Assembly: GCF_014647035.1 (NCBI RefSeq)
Contig: NZ_BMOK01000007.1
Coordinates: 1 to 64,000 of the forward strand
DNA length: 64,000 nt
Direction of reading: 5' to 3'
Source of the DNA: Sporolactobacillus putidus
GTDB lineage: Bacteria; Bacillota; Bacilli; Bacillales; Sporolactobacillaceae
Below are positions 8,837-17,776 of this stretch, piece after piece. The notes under the pieces were generated by a model. That model had not been told where the DNA came from, made no database searches, and worked only from the letters and a program-made list of their open reading frames with translations. A program made the position numbers and the translations under genes. Position 1 is the stretch's first letter, and each line of letters starts with the position of its first letter.

Positions 8837-9187
8837 GTAAGTTGATATACGGAATACACACCATACACAGTTATGAGTATAAAACAAGGCAACAAAAATA
8901 ACAAGACCTGGATCAATCCGAAACAACACCGGGTGCATTCAAATTCCATCTCCCGGATTTCGTTCCTGATTGCGTCGATCCATTACAAATCTGTTTTGTT
9001 CTTAAAAAAATTTATTAAATGACTCGGAATCATCTTATAGAGTGGTAAAATAAAAAATATCGTTTCATGCAGAAATCAGGTTTTGAGTTCGAATATTATA
9101 TTTATGGCTTAAATATGCTGCCGGCAGACGATAAGAGGGTAAAGGAACCGCATGCCTTCGAGATGGTTAATTAGGAGAAAACGAATC
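8837..9187. other. Divergent intergenic region between gntR and the SEDS gene
   Basis: No gene is visible. It must hold both promoters; AT-rich stretches such as TTATAGAG and TAAAAT near 9034-9050 are possible -10 regions for the rightward gene. No conserved RNA motif was seen. Confidence 0.4.
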
Positions 9188-10369
9188 ATGGGAAATGCAT
9201 TCATCAAAAAAATAGATCTGTCCATTTTACTCATTGTTTGCATACTGGGTGTTCTAAGTATCGTGTTTATTAACAGCAGCCAGCAAACAGGGCTTTACGG
9301 AAATCAAAACTTTGCTCTGAAGCAGGGGATCAACTATTTGATCGGAACGATACTGCTGTTTGTTTTGGTTTATCTTGATTCGGATCAGATTGAAAAATTA
9401 GCGTGGCCCTTTTATTTGATCAGTTTTGCGGCCATCATTTTGCTGCCGGTTATGCCATCGTCGATCGCGCCCTACATTCTTGGGGCAAAGAGGTGGTATA
9501 ATATTCCTTTCCTGGGCTCTATCCAACCATCGGAATTTTTTAAAGTCGCCTTGCTTCTTCTGACCGCAAGCATTGCTCGAAAACACATTGCCGCTTATCA
9601 AGTAAGGACGGTCCGTTCAGATTTCCTGCTGATCGGCAAAATTTTACTAGTTACTCTCCCGCCGTCCTTGTTTGTCTACATGCAGCCGGACACGGGCATG
9701 GTGTTTTTGTATCTGGCAGGCATTATAACTGTTATCCTTTTGTCCGGAGTCCAGAAAAAAATAATTCTGTCTTTGACGATGATTCCGGCTGCTTTGACCG
9801 CAATACTGATGTACATCTACTTCCAGCGTCCGGACATCCTGTATCACAAGTTAATTCCTCTTTTGAGTCCTCATCAGCAGGCACGCATCGTCGGGTGGCT
9901 CTCACCCGGCGGGCATTCGGATCAATCTTATCAGGCATCTCAGGCGCTTATGGCAGTGGGAAGCGGGGAACTGCAGGGAAAAGGAATTGGAAAGGGCAAC
10001 GTGTACATTCCTGAAAAAACGACTGATTTCATTTTTGCAGCGATCGCGGAGGAAGGTGGGTTTCTTGTAGTCGGTCTTGTCATTCTCCTGTTTATCCTGC
10101 TTATGTATCGAATGCTCGTCACCGCCTATATTGCGGAATCACCGTTCGGAACATTTGTGTGCTCTGCGGCGATGGTTGTGTTTACACTTCAAATTTTTCA
10201 AAACATCGGTATGAACGTCGGCCTGATGCCGGTAAAAGGTATTTCGCTGCCTTTTTTATCCTACGGGGGAAGCTCAGTCTTTTCAAATATGATCTTAATG
10301 GGGATTATTTTATCAATAAGAAAATCATCCGGAGATTATATGTTTAAAGCAGAACGACTCATTGGGTAA
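9188..10369 (+). CDS. SEDS peptidoglycan polymerase, FtsW/RodA/SpoVE family
   Basis: A membrane glycosyltransferase that polymerises lipid II during elongation, division or spore cortex synthesis. About 10 helices are predicted in 393 aa. Family landmarks are IQPSEFFKVALLL, YQASQALMAVGSGEL, KTTDFIFAAIAEEGGF (with the catalytic aspartate in TTDF) and GLMPVKGISLPFLSYGGSS. The ATG at 9188 (MGNAFIKK) has AGGAGA 11 nt upstream, so I prefer it to the ATG at 9152. The overall pattern is closest to RodA, but I cannot exclude a sporulation paralogue. No penicillin-binding protein gene is adjacent. Confidence 0.87.
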   Translation: MGNAFIKKIDLSILLIVCILGVLSIVFINSSQQTGLYGNQNFALKQGINYLIGTILLFVLVYLDSDQIEKLAWPFYLISFAAIILLPVMPSSIAPYILGAKRWYNIPFLGSIQPSEFFKVALLLLTASIARKHIAAYQVRTVRSDFLLIGKILLVTLPPSLFVYMQPDTGMVFLYLAGIITVILLSGVQKKIILSLTMIPAALTAILMYIYFQRPDILYHKLIPLLSPHQQARIVGWLSPGGHSDQSYQASQALMAVGSGELQGKGIGKGNVYIPEKTTDFIFAAIAEEGGFLVVGLVILLFILLMYRMLVTAYIAESPFGTFVCSAAMVVFTLQIFQNIGMNVGLMPVKGISLPFLSYGGSSVFSNMILMGIILSIRKSSGDYMFKAERLIG

Positions 10370-10485
10370 AGGGACCGAGGGCAGCTTCTTCCTTGCTAAT
10401 CGGTTCAGCTTGAAAACACCCGAATCAGTCATGTGCGTCAAGAGACACACTATTCAAGAAAGCCAGTTCTGAACATTTTTTTCGC

Positions 10486-10716
10486 TCATTTGATGAGAAA
10501 ATAAAGGGCTGACAGGAGAGCAAAACCGGATAATATCATGCTGAATAGAGCGATCCCTTTTTTCTTCTCAAGCCATTCGGACATTCCCGAGAAGGCGAAC
10601 ATCGCCCCCAAAAACAGATTCATGAAAGGCAGCCATTCAATTTTGTTCGTGATGATTGCAAAAAGGCCTATAGCCGTTGCTATAAGCGCCGAGACAATTC
10701 TCAGTAACCTCAGCAA
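10486..10716 (-). CDS. Small membrane protein, DUF3953-like
   Basis: A 76-aa protein with three hydrophobic segments, resembling the YczI/DUF3953 family of Bacillus (an MLRLLRI start and a FMNLFLGAMFAFSGMSE core). The start is a TTG at 10716 supported by AGAGGGGG 8 nt upstream. It probably resides in the cytoplasmic membrane; no function is known for the family. Confidence 0.65.
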   Translation of the reverse strand: MLRLLRIVSALIATAIGLFAIITNKIEWLPFMNLFLGAMFAFSGMSEWLEKKKGIALFSMILSGFALLSALYFLIK

Positions 10717-10969
10717 ATAACCGCCCCCTCTAAACCTCCAAAGTATGATCAGAAATAAGCCGCAAATTTATATCCCTTTAATAACAAAAGACAAGCAGAG
10801 TTTAGGCCGGATGGCTGTTCCTTTCCATTTAATAATGACTTATTAAGGATATCTCTCCTTATCATTTTATCTTTATCTTTTTTAACAAAAAAGGGCGTTA
10901 AATGGAAGACGATCAGCCAGCCGATAGGCATGATCTGCCGCCAGATGGAGCATGAAAAAATTAAGGTGA

Positions 10970-10993
10970 AAAAAAGTCCGGCCATAGCCGGAC
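10970..10993 (-). terminator. Rho-independent terminator, leftward
   Basis: On the minus strand GTCCGGC-TATG-GCCGGAC forms a perfect 7-bp stem followed by CTTTTTTT. It lies about 150 nt past the uppP stop and probably ends that transcript. Confidence 0.8.
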
Positions 10994-11144
10994 ACAGAAC
11001 ATGTTTTTAACGGTATCAGTTCATTGGTGACGTCTCTTAGGAAGATTGATTTCTGTGTCAATCTTCAATCCGGCGATAACACGGCCGGTATTGAAAAGCT
11101 CCAGCATTAATAATGCCTGATAATCAATAAAGCCAAAGGTCCCA

Positions 11145-11960
11145 TCAGGCGAAGAATAGACGGCTGATTAAAATAAGCGCACCAGCAATCCAGCAGTAAT
11201 AAGCGAACGGACGCATGGCCTGAATTTCCTTTTTCTTAAACCATTTCATCAGTATCCACACACTGATGAAAGCAAAGATGCCCGCCGCCAGACCGCCTAT
11301 CAAAGACATTTGAAGCAGCCCGTGGGTTCCTGATTTGACTAATTTAGGGACTTCCAGTATGCTTGCTCCGGCGATGACGGGTGTTGCCATGAGCATAGAG
11401 AAGCGGGCAGCCGATTCATGTTTTAATCCCATCCAGAATCCGGCGGTCATGCTGGATCCGGAGCGGGAGAAGCCAGGGACAAGTGCCAGTGACTGAAATA
11501 ATCCGACGATAAAAGCCTGTCCCATCGTCAGGTCTTTAATTTCTTTCGTTCCCTTCGACCGGAGTTTCTCTCCGAAAAAGAGGAAAAATCCATTGAGAAT
11601 CAAGAAAATGGATGCACTCGTTACGTTGCTGAAAATTCTGGTCAGCGGTTTTTCAAGAACGACACCGAGCACGCCTGCCGGGATGGTCGCAACAATCAGC
11701 AGCAACAAAACTTTTCTGTTGCCCGTGAAGATCGAACGGATCATATCAACCCATTCTCTCCAGAAAAATATGAGCAACGCAACCGCTGTACCCAAGTGGA
11801 GCATAACAACATAGGGCAAAAAGTTTTTTTGAAGAAATTCCGGACTTAAATTCCAATGGAAAACATAAGGTACAAGGACTCCGTGAGCAACGCTGCTTAT
11901 TGGAAATAATTCGGAGATACCTTGAATAATCGCAAAAATCAATGTCTGTAAAATGGTCAT
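11145..11960 (-). CDS. uppP: Undecaprenyl-diphosphate phosphatase
   Basis: A membrane enzyme that recycles C55-PP to C55-P for cell-wall synthesis; overexpression is classically linked to bacitracin resistance. At 271 aa and about 8 helices it has normal size. The two catalytic regions are visible: IIQGISELFPISSVAH near the N-terminus (family Q/ExxxE plus PISSxxH) and PGFSRSG (residues about 161-167). The ribosome site is weak (AGG at 5 nt), but the start matches the family. An inverted repeat lies about 40 nt upstream (TGCCGGA at 11998-12004 with TCCGGCA at 12031-12037). Confidence 0.93.
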   Translation of the reverse strand: MTILQTLIFAIIQGISELFPISSVAHGVLVPYVFHWNLSPEFLQKNFLPYVVMLHLGTAVALLIFFWREWVDMIRSIFTGNRKVLLLLIVATIPAGVLGVVLEKPLTRIFSNVTSASIFLILNGFFLFFGEKLRSKGTKEIKDLTMGQAFIVGLFQSLALVPGFSRSGSSMTAGFWMGLKHESAARFSMLMATPVIAGASILEVPKLVKSGTHGLLQMSLIGGLAAGIFAFISVWILMKWFKKKEIQAMRPFAYYCWIAGALILISRLFFA

Positions 11961-12397
11961 AACCTGGAGGATCCCTTCTGAAATAAATTCGCGTATTTGC
12001 CGGACAAAAAAAGTGGGTATTTCGCTTTTATCCGGCAGAGAAGTATTAAATTCAACCTATTCCCGATACCTTACGATACCATATTATAAAGTAATTTGAA
12101 TGAATAAGGTGTAAAATTTTTATTAGAAACTGATGAGAATTAAAAAGTGCGGCCCCTGAGTTCCTGTCCTCTCTCCGATCTTACAGTCTTTTCGAAGATA
12201 TTATTTTCTTAAAAAGCAGCATAGATATGATGAAAAGGGGTAGTTAATGGATAAAGACGATTGATTTCGTCTTTTCAGAAAATAGCCTTGGATTATGTTT
12301 TTCAGAGATAGGGAAATGAGGCATTCAGCTGTATTCCGGCGATGTACAGTATAGCCATACGCCATTGCTTTCATCCGCATGAAGGAGTGAACGCCCA
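11961..12397. other. Divergent intergenic region between uppP and the HrtB-like gene
   Basis: No gene. It contains the TGCCGGA/TCCGGCA inverted repeat (11998-12037) in the uppP leader and an 8-bp hairpin AAAGACGA/TCGTCTTT (12253-12274) ending in four T, about 120 nt before hrtB, that could attenuate the exporter operon. Confidence 0.45.
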
Positions 12398-13471
12398 ATG
12401 TTCTTAGCCTGGAATGAAATAAAGAGCGCCAAACTTCGTTTTTCGCTGATTGTCGGCGTACTGACACTGATGTCTTATCTGGTATTCCTGCTTTCGGGAC
12501 TAGCCAATGGGATGGCGACACTGAACCGAGAAGCCGTGGATCAATGGCGTGCCAGTGCGATCATCCTCTCACAGGACGCGAGCAGTAGCCTCGCTCAATC
12601 CACTGTGACGCTTCATGATGCGTCAGGAATCTCCGGAAAACAAACGGCGGAGATCGCGCAAATACTCGCGACGATTCGAAAGTCCGGCACAAACCATAAA
12701 GAAAGCGCCGTAATCATGGGCGTACAAAAGGGGCAGTTTATTGCGCCGAAAGTCACGGAAGGCCGAATGTTCAATCGGGTAAATGAGACTGTTGTTGCTG
12801 ATTCTTTAAAAGCAAACGGGTTAAAACTCGGAGACCAATTAAGTATCTCGTCTTCAGCCCAGAAGCTTATGATCGTCGGGTTTACGCACAATGCCGAGTT
12901 CAACCTGTCGCCTGTCGTGTACACCTCGATCGCCGCCGTTCAAAAAATAAAATACGGCAGCGCCGACCTTAGCGGGAAAGGGCTGATCGGCGGTATTGTC
13001 GTGCGCGATCCGAATGTTGATCGGATCAAAGTCGGCAGCAAGCTGCAAGTCATCCCGATCGAGTCATTCATCGAGAATATACCCGGTTACACGCCTGAGA
13101 AAATAACCTTTGAATTCATGATTTACTTCTTGTTCGTCATCGTTTGCGTGACGATCGGCATATTTCTCTATGTGCTTACAATTCATAAAACGAGTATTTT
13201 CGGGATTTTGAAGGCCCAGGGCATCTCCTCCGGCTTTCTGATCAGGTCGGTGATTGCGCAAACATTCCTGCTCGCCGTGTTTGGCGTATTAGCCGGTTTC
13301 CTGTTCACCGTTATCACCGGATTTTTCCTGCCTGCCGCTGCTCCGATCACGCTAAATTATCCGATTCTCGTTTTTTATGGGTGCATTTTTATTCTGGTTG
13401 CCATGATTGGAAGCCTGTTTTCCGTTCAAACGATTGTCAGAATCGATCCATTAAAAGCGATAGGGGGGTGA
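12398..13471 (+). CDS. FtsX-type ABC permease, HrtB-like
   Basis: A 357-aa permease with MacB topology: one N-terminal helix (about residues 14-36), a long extracytoplasmic domain (about 37-235), and three C-terminal helices. The opening MFLAWNEIKSAKLRFSLI and the closing SVQTIVRIDPLKAIGG resemble HrtB, the permease of the haem-regulated exporter of Gram-positive bacteria. AAGGAG lies 10 nt before the ATG, and the ATPase follows after 4 nt. Export of haem or a toxic porphyrin is inferred from family and from the HemG-like gene nearby. Related permeases export peptides instead. Confidence 0.75.
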   Translation: MFLAWNEIKSAKLRFSLIVGVLTLMSYLVFLLSGLANGMATLNREAVDQWRASAIILSQDASSSLAQSTVTLHDASGISGKQTAEIAQILATIRKSGTNHKESAVIMGVQKGQFIAPKVTEGRMFNRVNETVVADSLKANGLKLGDQLSISSSAQKLMIVGFTHNAEFNLSPVVYTSIAAVQKIKYGSADLSGKGLIGGIVVRDPNVDRIKVGSKLQVIPIESFIENIPGYTPEKITFEFMIYFLFVIVCVTIGIFLYVLTIHKTSIFGILKAQGISSGFLIRSVIAQTFLLAVFGVLAGFLFTVITGFFLPAAAPITLNYPILVFYGCIFILVAMIGSLFSVQTIVRIDPLKAIGG

Positions 13472-13475
13472 TCCA

Positions 13476-14174
13476 ATGGCCGTTCTTGAACTTCTTCATG
13501 TCTCGAAAATCTATGGGAAAGGCCACACGGAGGTGACCGCGTTAAAACCGATCCGTTTTTCAGCGGATAAAGGAGAGTTGATCGCCGTAATCGGTCCTTC
13601 GGGGTCTGGAAAAAGCACCTTTTTGACAATCGCCGGCGGTCTTCAGAAGCCGACGGGCGGTTCTGTCTTCATTAACGGCCGGGATTTAACGAGGTTAAAT
13701 GAAAAAAAGCGGGCCTTGATCCGGCTGAGAGAAATAGGCTTTATTTTACAGTCTTCTCATTTAGTGCCTTACTTGACGGTCGACAACCAGTTCAGGCTTC
13801 TTGATCGGGTGAAAAAAAGAAACATGAACAAAGATGAGCGAGAAAAGTTATTAAGTGATCTGGGCATCAGAAAACTCAAAAAAAAGTACCCGGCTGATTT
13901 GTCGGGCGGAGAAAAACAAAGGGTCGCCATTGCCAAAGCTCTGTATACCAATCCAAGCCTTCTTCTGGCTGATGAACCCACGGCTTCTCTCGACTCGGGC
14001 CGGGCTTTTGAAGTCATGTCGATCCTGTCGCACGAAACGAAAGAAAAAAACAAAGCGACTATCGTCGTGACGCACGACAACAGACTGATTCACTATTGTG
14101 ATAAAGTTTACACCATTGTCGATGGAGAACTGACCCCGTTGTCCGGAACGGATTCAGCGGATGCGGAAACATAA
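13476..14174 (+). CDS. ABC ATPase, HrtA/LolD-like
   Basis: The ATPase partner of the upstream permease, 232 aa. Walker A is GPSGSGKST, the signature is LSGGEKQRVAIAKAL, Walker B is LLLADEPTASLD, and VVTHDNR carries the switch histidine. The insert EIGFILQSSHLVPYLTV around the Q-loop is typical of MacB/HrtA ATPases. Its start is 4 nt after the permease stop, with GGGGGGTGA as ribosome site overlapping that stop. Confidence 0.85.
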   Translation: MAVLELLHVSKIYGKGHTEVTALKPIRFSADKGELIAVIGPSGSGKSTFLTIAGGLQKPTGGSVFINGRDLTRLNEKKRALIRLREIGFILQSSHLVPYLTVDNQFRLLDRVKKRNMNKDEREKLLSDLGIRKLKKKYPADLSGGEKQRVAIAKALYTNPSLLLADEPTASLDSGRAFEVMSILSHETKEKNKATIVVTHDNRLIHYCDKVYTIVDGELTPLSGTDSADAET

Positions 14175-14243
14175 AATGCCTCTCATCCGTTCTTCATTGA
14201 TTCAGCAGAAATGTCTCCTTTGGCACTTGATTAATCAGTACGA

Positions 14244-14759
14244 TCATTCGTTGTTTTTTACTGGTGAATCGACCGGACCCGCTTGCTCCACTGCATTGAC
14301 AAACAGGGAAATCCGGTCTTCATAAAATTTACCCGTGCTGATGCTGTCACCTTTAATTTTTCGCATGATCAATTTGTCAAAGAAACGCATTTTTTCAAAG
14401 TTGAAGGCAAAGCCGAGTACATCCTTTGCAGCGGCATGCCGATATAAGGCTTCCGGGAATGCATTCTGAAGCTCTTTCGACCTGGCCGCTTCATCCGGTT
14501 CACCGGCACAGAGAAACAGACCGATATTTTTACGAAGCAGCTGTTCGAGATGGCTGTTCATATAGGCCGTCAGCTGCTTCTGAACCTTGCCCATGTAAAT
14601 CGAACCGCCAAGAATTACGGTGCCGAAATTTTCCAGTGAAGGCACAGGACCCGTCATGATGTTGAAGCACTCAATATCTTCGCCGATTGCTGTCTTGATG
14701 CGCTGCGCCGTTTCAGCGGCGTTTCCATACTTGGTCGCGTAAATCAGTATCGTTTTCAT
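14244..14759 (-). CDS. Flavodoxin-domain protein, HemG-like
   Basis: A 171-aa flavodoxin. The FMN phosphate loop is IYATKYGNAAETA near the N-terminus, and the second loop is ILGGSIYMGKVQKQL. The later segment FFDKLIMRKIKGDSIST resembles the long insertion of HemG-type protoporphyrinogen oxidases and other Flavodoxin_5 proteins. It is probably co-transcribed with the tetR gene 62 nt upstream and converges on the HrtBA-like exporter. A role in redox or porphyrin handling is inference; simple electron transfer is the alternative. Confidence 0.75.
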   Translation of the reverse strand: MKTILIYATKYGNAAETAQRIKTAIGEDIECFNIMTGPVPSLENFGTVILGGSIYMGKVQKQLTAYMNSHLEQLLRKNIGLFLCAGEPDEAARSKELQNAFPEALYRHAAAKDVLGFAFNFEKMRFFDKLIMRKIKGDSISTGKFYEDRISLFVNAVEQAGPVDSPVKNNE

Positions 14760-14821
14760 TTTTTCCGTCCTTTCCGTTTTCAGAATGCGCCAGGATCATT
14801 TCCATTCATTTTGCTGTTTGA

Positions 14822-15478
14822 TCAGGCGCCGGATGGGATGTTTTCGAGTGATCGGAGAATTAATGTTATCGACCGATCGGTGAGACGCTGCTTCTGCTTC
14901 TCTCCAACCTTCTCCACAATAAGCCGCAGCGTGAGTCCAAAAATGGCGGCCCAGATGATTTGTGCCGTCGTTTCAATGTCGATTTCATCACATTCAGCCC
15001 AACCGGGAAATTCCCGCAGGACCTGGCAAAGCATGGCAAGTGCGGGCCGCTCGGTTGAGGCCCCTTTGTGCAAGACGGCAGTATGTGCCAGAAAAGCCGG
15101 AGAACTGTTCTGCATCATGTTTTTATAGGTGTTACCCATCCCCGTGGCAAGCGTCACGTAGCTCTTAATGCTTCTGCCCAGGTTTTCGGCCGCCGTTTCT
15201 TCCGATCGCTGTGAAGAGTCCAGGGCTTTTAAAATTTTCTCATAATCCTCGGTGATCAGCTTCTCGATAATTGCCTCCTTATTGTCAAAATAATGATAGA
15301 TGATGGCCGGGGAGTATTCGATGATGCCCGCAATCTTGCGAATGGACAAGTTCTCCGCGCCTTCATTTGTTATGATTTCACGCGCCGCTTTAAGAATTTC
15401 ATTTCGCATTTCTGCTTTTTCTCTATTTTTACGCTCCGCAATGCCGATCTCCTTCAGCCTCCTTTTAACAATGATCAT
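14822..15478 (-). CDS. TetR/AcrR-family transcriptional regulator
   Basis: A helix-turn-helix domain occupies about residues 25-70 (NLSIRKIAGIIEYSPAIIYH then YFDNKEAIIEKLI), followed by an all-helical ligand domain. Start choice is difficult: the ATG at 15478 has no ribosome site, while AAAAGGAGG and AAGGAG occur just inside the frame, so translation may begin a little downstream. It probably controls itself and the flavodoxin through the palindrome 9-25 nt upstream, and perhaps the nearby exporter. In Lactococcus the haem exporter is controlled by a TetR protein (HrtR), but I see no copy of this palindrome before hrtB. Confidence 0.87.
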   Translation of the reverse strand: MIIVKRRLKEIGIAERKNREKAEMRNEILKAAREIITNEGAENLSIRKIAGIIEYSPAIIYHYFDNKEAIIEKLITEDYEKILKALDSSQRSEETAAENLGRSIKSYVTLATGMGNTYKNMMQNSSPAFLAHTAVLHKGASTERPALAMLCQVLREFPGWAECDEIDIETTAQIIWAAIFGLTLRLIVEKVGEKQKQRLTDRSITLILRSLENIPSGA

Positions 15479-15486
15479 TTATTAAA

Positions 15487-15503
15487 CAGTGTTCAATACA
15501 CTG
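15487..15503. promoter_or_regulatory. TetR operator candidate
   Basis: CAGTGT-TCAAT-ACACTG is a perfect 6-bp inverted repeat with a 5-bp spacer immediately upstream of the tetR start. Confidence 0.65.
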
Positions 15504-15823
15504 CTAATATAGCTCAGCTTCCAATAGACGTCAAGCTCTTCCTGATGCGATGCCTGCTTCTGTCCGGCTCTGCCGGATGATGTGCGCCGAAGATAATAAT
15601 CCGCCTAAAACAGGGAAGTCTATAAAACAATCCGATTTGTTTGTCATCATAAAAGCATAACGAACCCGTAAAATGAATCCTTAACCGTTTTTTTTACATT
15701 ATTTTTATGCCCTTGATAAAATCCTTCACACTATTTTTACGCAAAAACATTTTAAAATAAATGAGCAATGAGGGAAGCACATCATACTGTTACAACTTGA
15801 TGAAATAGGAAGGAGAATGACTG
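15504..15823. other. kdp control region
   Basis: No gene. It contains the direct repeats 15696-15742, a TAAAAT -10-like box at 15753-15758 with no good -35, and about 65 nt of leader. I see no match to the ydaO c-di-AMP riboswitch. Confidence 0.5.
15696..15742 (+). promoter_or_regulatory. Candidate KdpE binding repeats
   Basis: ACATTATTTTTATGC (15696-15710) and ACACTATTTTTACGC (15728-15742) match at 13 of 15 positions and begin 32 bp apart, about three helical turns. They are T-rich, like known KdpE sites, and the second copy overlaps where the -35 for the TAAAAT box would be. This fits activation by a bound response regulator. Confidence 0.55.
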
Positions 15824-15907
15824 ATGGGCGATCTTTTATCATTGGGAATCTTCACCACCGTTTTTTTGCTGTTTGCTCTGTTCGTTCGCGTGTTTGACAA
15901 AGCTTGA
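15824..15907 (+). CDS. 27-aa hydrophobic microprotein upstream of kdpF
   Basis: A short ORF with ATG at 15824, AGGAG 8 nt before it, and TGA at 15905. The product starts MGDLLSLG and has one predicted transmembrane helix (about residues 6-22) ending in a charged RVFDKA tail. It lies 15 nt before kdpF in what should be the same transcript. It is not KdpF, which follows with its own ribosome site and family sequence. I infer a second small membrane subunit or a leader peptide; chance is possible but the ribosome site is good. Confidence 0.55.
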   Translation: MGDLLSLGIFTTVFLLFALFVRVFDKA

Positions 15908-15922
15908 ATCGAGGTGAAAAAA

Positions 15923-16000
15923 ATGTGGATACTCTTGATTATTTCAATAGTGTTGATGGCTTATTTGACTTTTGTCATCTTTAAACCGGAAAAATTCTAA
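15923..16000 (+). CDS. kdpF: KdpF small subunit of the K+ P-type ATPase
   Basis: A 25-aa single-helix peptide ending in FKPEKF. The size, position directly before kdpA and C-terminal KPEKF are typical of Firmicute KdpF, which stabilises the KdpABC complex in the membrane. GAGGTG precedes the ATG by about 8 nt. Confidence 0.8.
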   Translation: MWILLIISIVLMAYLTFVIFKPEKF

Positions 16001-16040
16001 ATAAAGGAACAGAAGTGTTGTTAAAAAGGAGAGGATTTTT

Positions 16041-17747
16041 GTGACATGGATAGGAAGCATTCAAATCCTGCTCGTTCTCGGGATCATTCTCTTGATAGCT
16101 ATTCCTCTGGGTGGCTATTTATATAGAGTCTTTTCCGGACAACGCAGCTGGCTTGAGCGTGTGTATTCGCCCTGTGAAAAAGTACTGTACAGATTGTCGG
16201 GTATCAATCCGACTGTGGAAATGGACTGGAAAGGTTATATTAAGGCGCTGCTGCTTGTCAATTTTGTGATGATGATTTTCGCGTATCTGATCTTCCGGCT
16301 TCAGGGGTACTTGCCATTGAATCCCGATCATATACCTTCAATGCCCTGGGATCTGGCTTTTAACACGGCCGCTTCATTTATCACGAATACGGACTGGCAA
16401 AATTATTCCGGAGAAGCGTCCATGTCTTACTTGGGCCAGACTCTGGCTGTTACGTATTTACAGTTTACAGCCGGGGCCACGGGAATTGTGGCCGCTTTTG
16501 CCTTCATCCGCGGGATGCTCGGTAATAAATCGAAGACGATGGGTAATTTCTGGGTTGATTTTATCAAGGTTCATACGCGTGTTCTCGTGCCGATTGCCTT
16601 TATATTAGCCATTGTACTGGTCGGGCTTGGTGTCCCTCAAACGTACAGCGGGGCCCAAACGGTTCACACCTTGCAGGGAGCGGCACAGACTATTTCACGC
16701 GGTCCGGTTGCTTCTTTGGAGTCGATCAAGGAGTTCGGAACGAACGGAGGAGGATTTTTCAACGCCAATTCGGCGCATCCTTATGAAAATCCATCAGTGC
16801 TAACGAACGTGATCGAAATCATTGCTTTGTTGTCCATTCCTACGGCGTCAATCTTCGCCTTTGGCAGGTTCCTGAAGAACCGAAGACAAGCCGTTATTCT
16901 GTATGTTTTTATTACCGCTATGCTGGTGCTTGGTGCCTTCCTCATTTACTGGAGTGAAACAGCCGGAAATCCGCTGCTGAACAAAATGCTGGGCCTTTCC
17001 GGAGCCAATATGGAAGGGAAGGAAGTGCGGTTTGGGCTGCCGCTCACCAGTCTGTTTACAGCCGCGACAACCGCGACTTCCACCGGTGCGGTTACGGCTA
17101 TGCACGACAGTCTGACTCCGCTCGGCGGCTTTGTTCCTCTGCTGTTCATGATGCTGAACTTGATTTTCGGCGGTGCGGGTGCCGGTATTCTGAACATCAT
17201 CATGTATCTGATCATTACGGTATTTATCTCCGGTCTGATGGTCGGACGGACGCCGGAAATTTTCGGGAAAAAGATTGAGTCCAAAGAAATCAAACTGGCC
17301 ACCATGTCACTTTTGGTGCATCCATTTTTAATTCTGGTTGCTACAGCGATTGCGATTGTCACGAAAAACGGGGTATCGAGCATGGCCAATCCCGGGCTTC
17401 ACGGTTTTTCGGAAGTGCTCTATGCGTTCACTTCCGCTGCGGCGAATAACGGATCCGCGTTTGGCGGTTTAAGCGGAAATACACTCTTTTACAATCTGAT
17501 GCTTGGGACGGTCATGCTGCTCGGCAGGTTTATCACGATCATCGCCATGTTTGCCATTGCCGGATCATTGGGGAGCAAGGCGACCATACCTGAATCCGTC
17601 GGCACACTAAGGACCGATACGTTTGCGTTTGGCGGAGTGTTTGTTGCGATTGCCCTGGTTGTCGGCGCTTTAACCTTTTTCCCGGTACTTTCTCTGGGAC
17701 CGATTGCCGAACATCTGCAAATGTGGTCGGGTTTTCTTGGCAAATAG
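16041..17747 (+). CDS. kdpA: Potassium-transporting ATPase subunit A
   Basis: The channel-like K+-binding subunit, 568 aa, full length with about 10-12 helices. Selectivity-filter-like loops are visible, including FNTAASFITNTDWQNYSGE, EFGTNGGGFFNANSAHPYEN, ATTATSTGAVTAMHDSLTP and SAAANNGSAFGGL. The start is GTG at 16041 with AAGGAGAGG about 7 nt upstream. It takes up K+ at low external concentration using ATP hydrolysed by KdpB. Confidence 0.97.
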   Translation: MTWIGSIQILLVLGIILLIAIPLGGYLYRVFSGQRSWLERVYSPCEKVLYRLSGINPTVEMDWKGYIKALLLVNFVMMIFAYLIFRLQGYLPLNPDHIPSMPWDLAFNTAASFITNTDWQNYSGEASMSYLGQTLAVTYLQFTAGATGIVAAFAFIRGMLGNKSKTMGNFWVDFIKVHTRVLVPIAFILAIVLVGLGVPQTYSGAQTVHTLQGAAQTISRGPVASLESIKEFGTNGGGFFNANSAHPYENPSVLTNVIEIIALLSIPTASIFAFGRFLKNRRQAVILYVFITAMLVLGAFLIYWSETAGNPLLNKMLGLSGANMEGKEVRFGLPLTSLFTAATTATSTGAVTAMHDSLTPLGGFVPLLFMMLNLIFGGAGAGILNIIMYLIITVFISGLMVGRTPEIFGKKIESKEIKLATMSLLVHPFLILVATAIAIVTKNGVSSMANPGLHGFSEVLYAFTSAAANNGSAFGGLSGNTLFYNLMLGTVMLLGRFITIIAMFAIAGSLGSKATIPESVGTLRTDTFAFGGVFVAIALVVGALTFFPVLSLGPIAEHLQMWSGFLGK

Positions 17748-17776
17748 CCCGCGATGAATGAGAGGAGTCGTAACGA

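Noticed and set aside
10749-10985. 78-aa minus-strand ORF
   Set aside because: Its start lies inside the terminator stem downstream of uppP; composition is not protein-like and no ribosome site is seen.
15504-15823. ydaO-type c-di-AMP riboswitch before kdp
   Set aside because: No conserved ydaO core is visible and the leader after the likely promoter is only about 65 nt.
16946-17389. 147-aa minus-strand ORF inside kdpA
   Set aside because: Shadow of kdpA, which is strongly supported.
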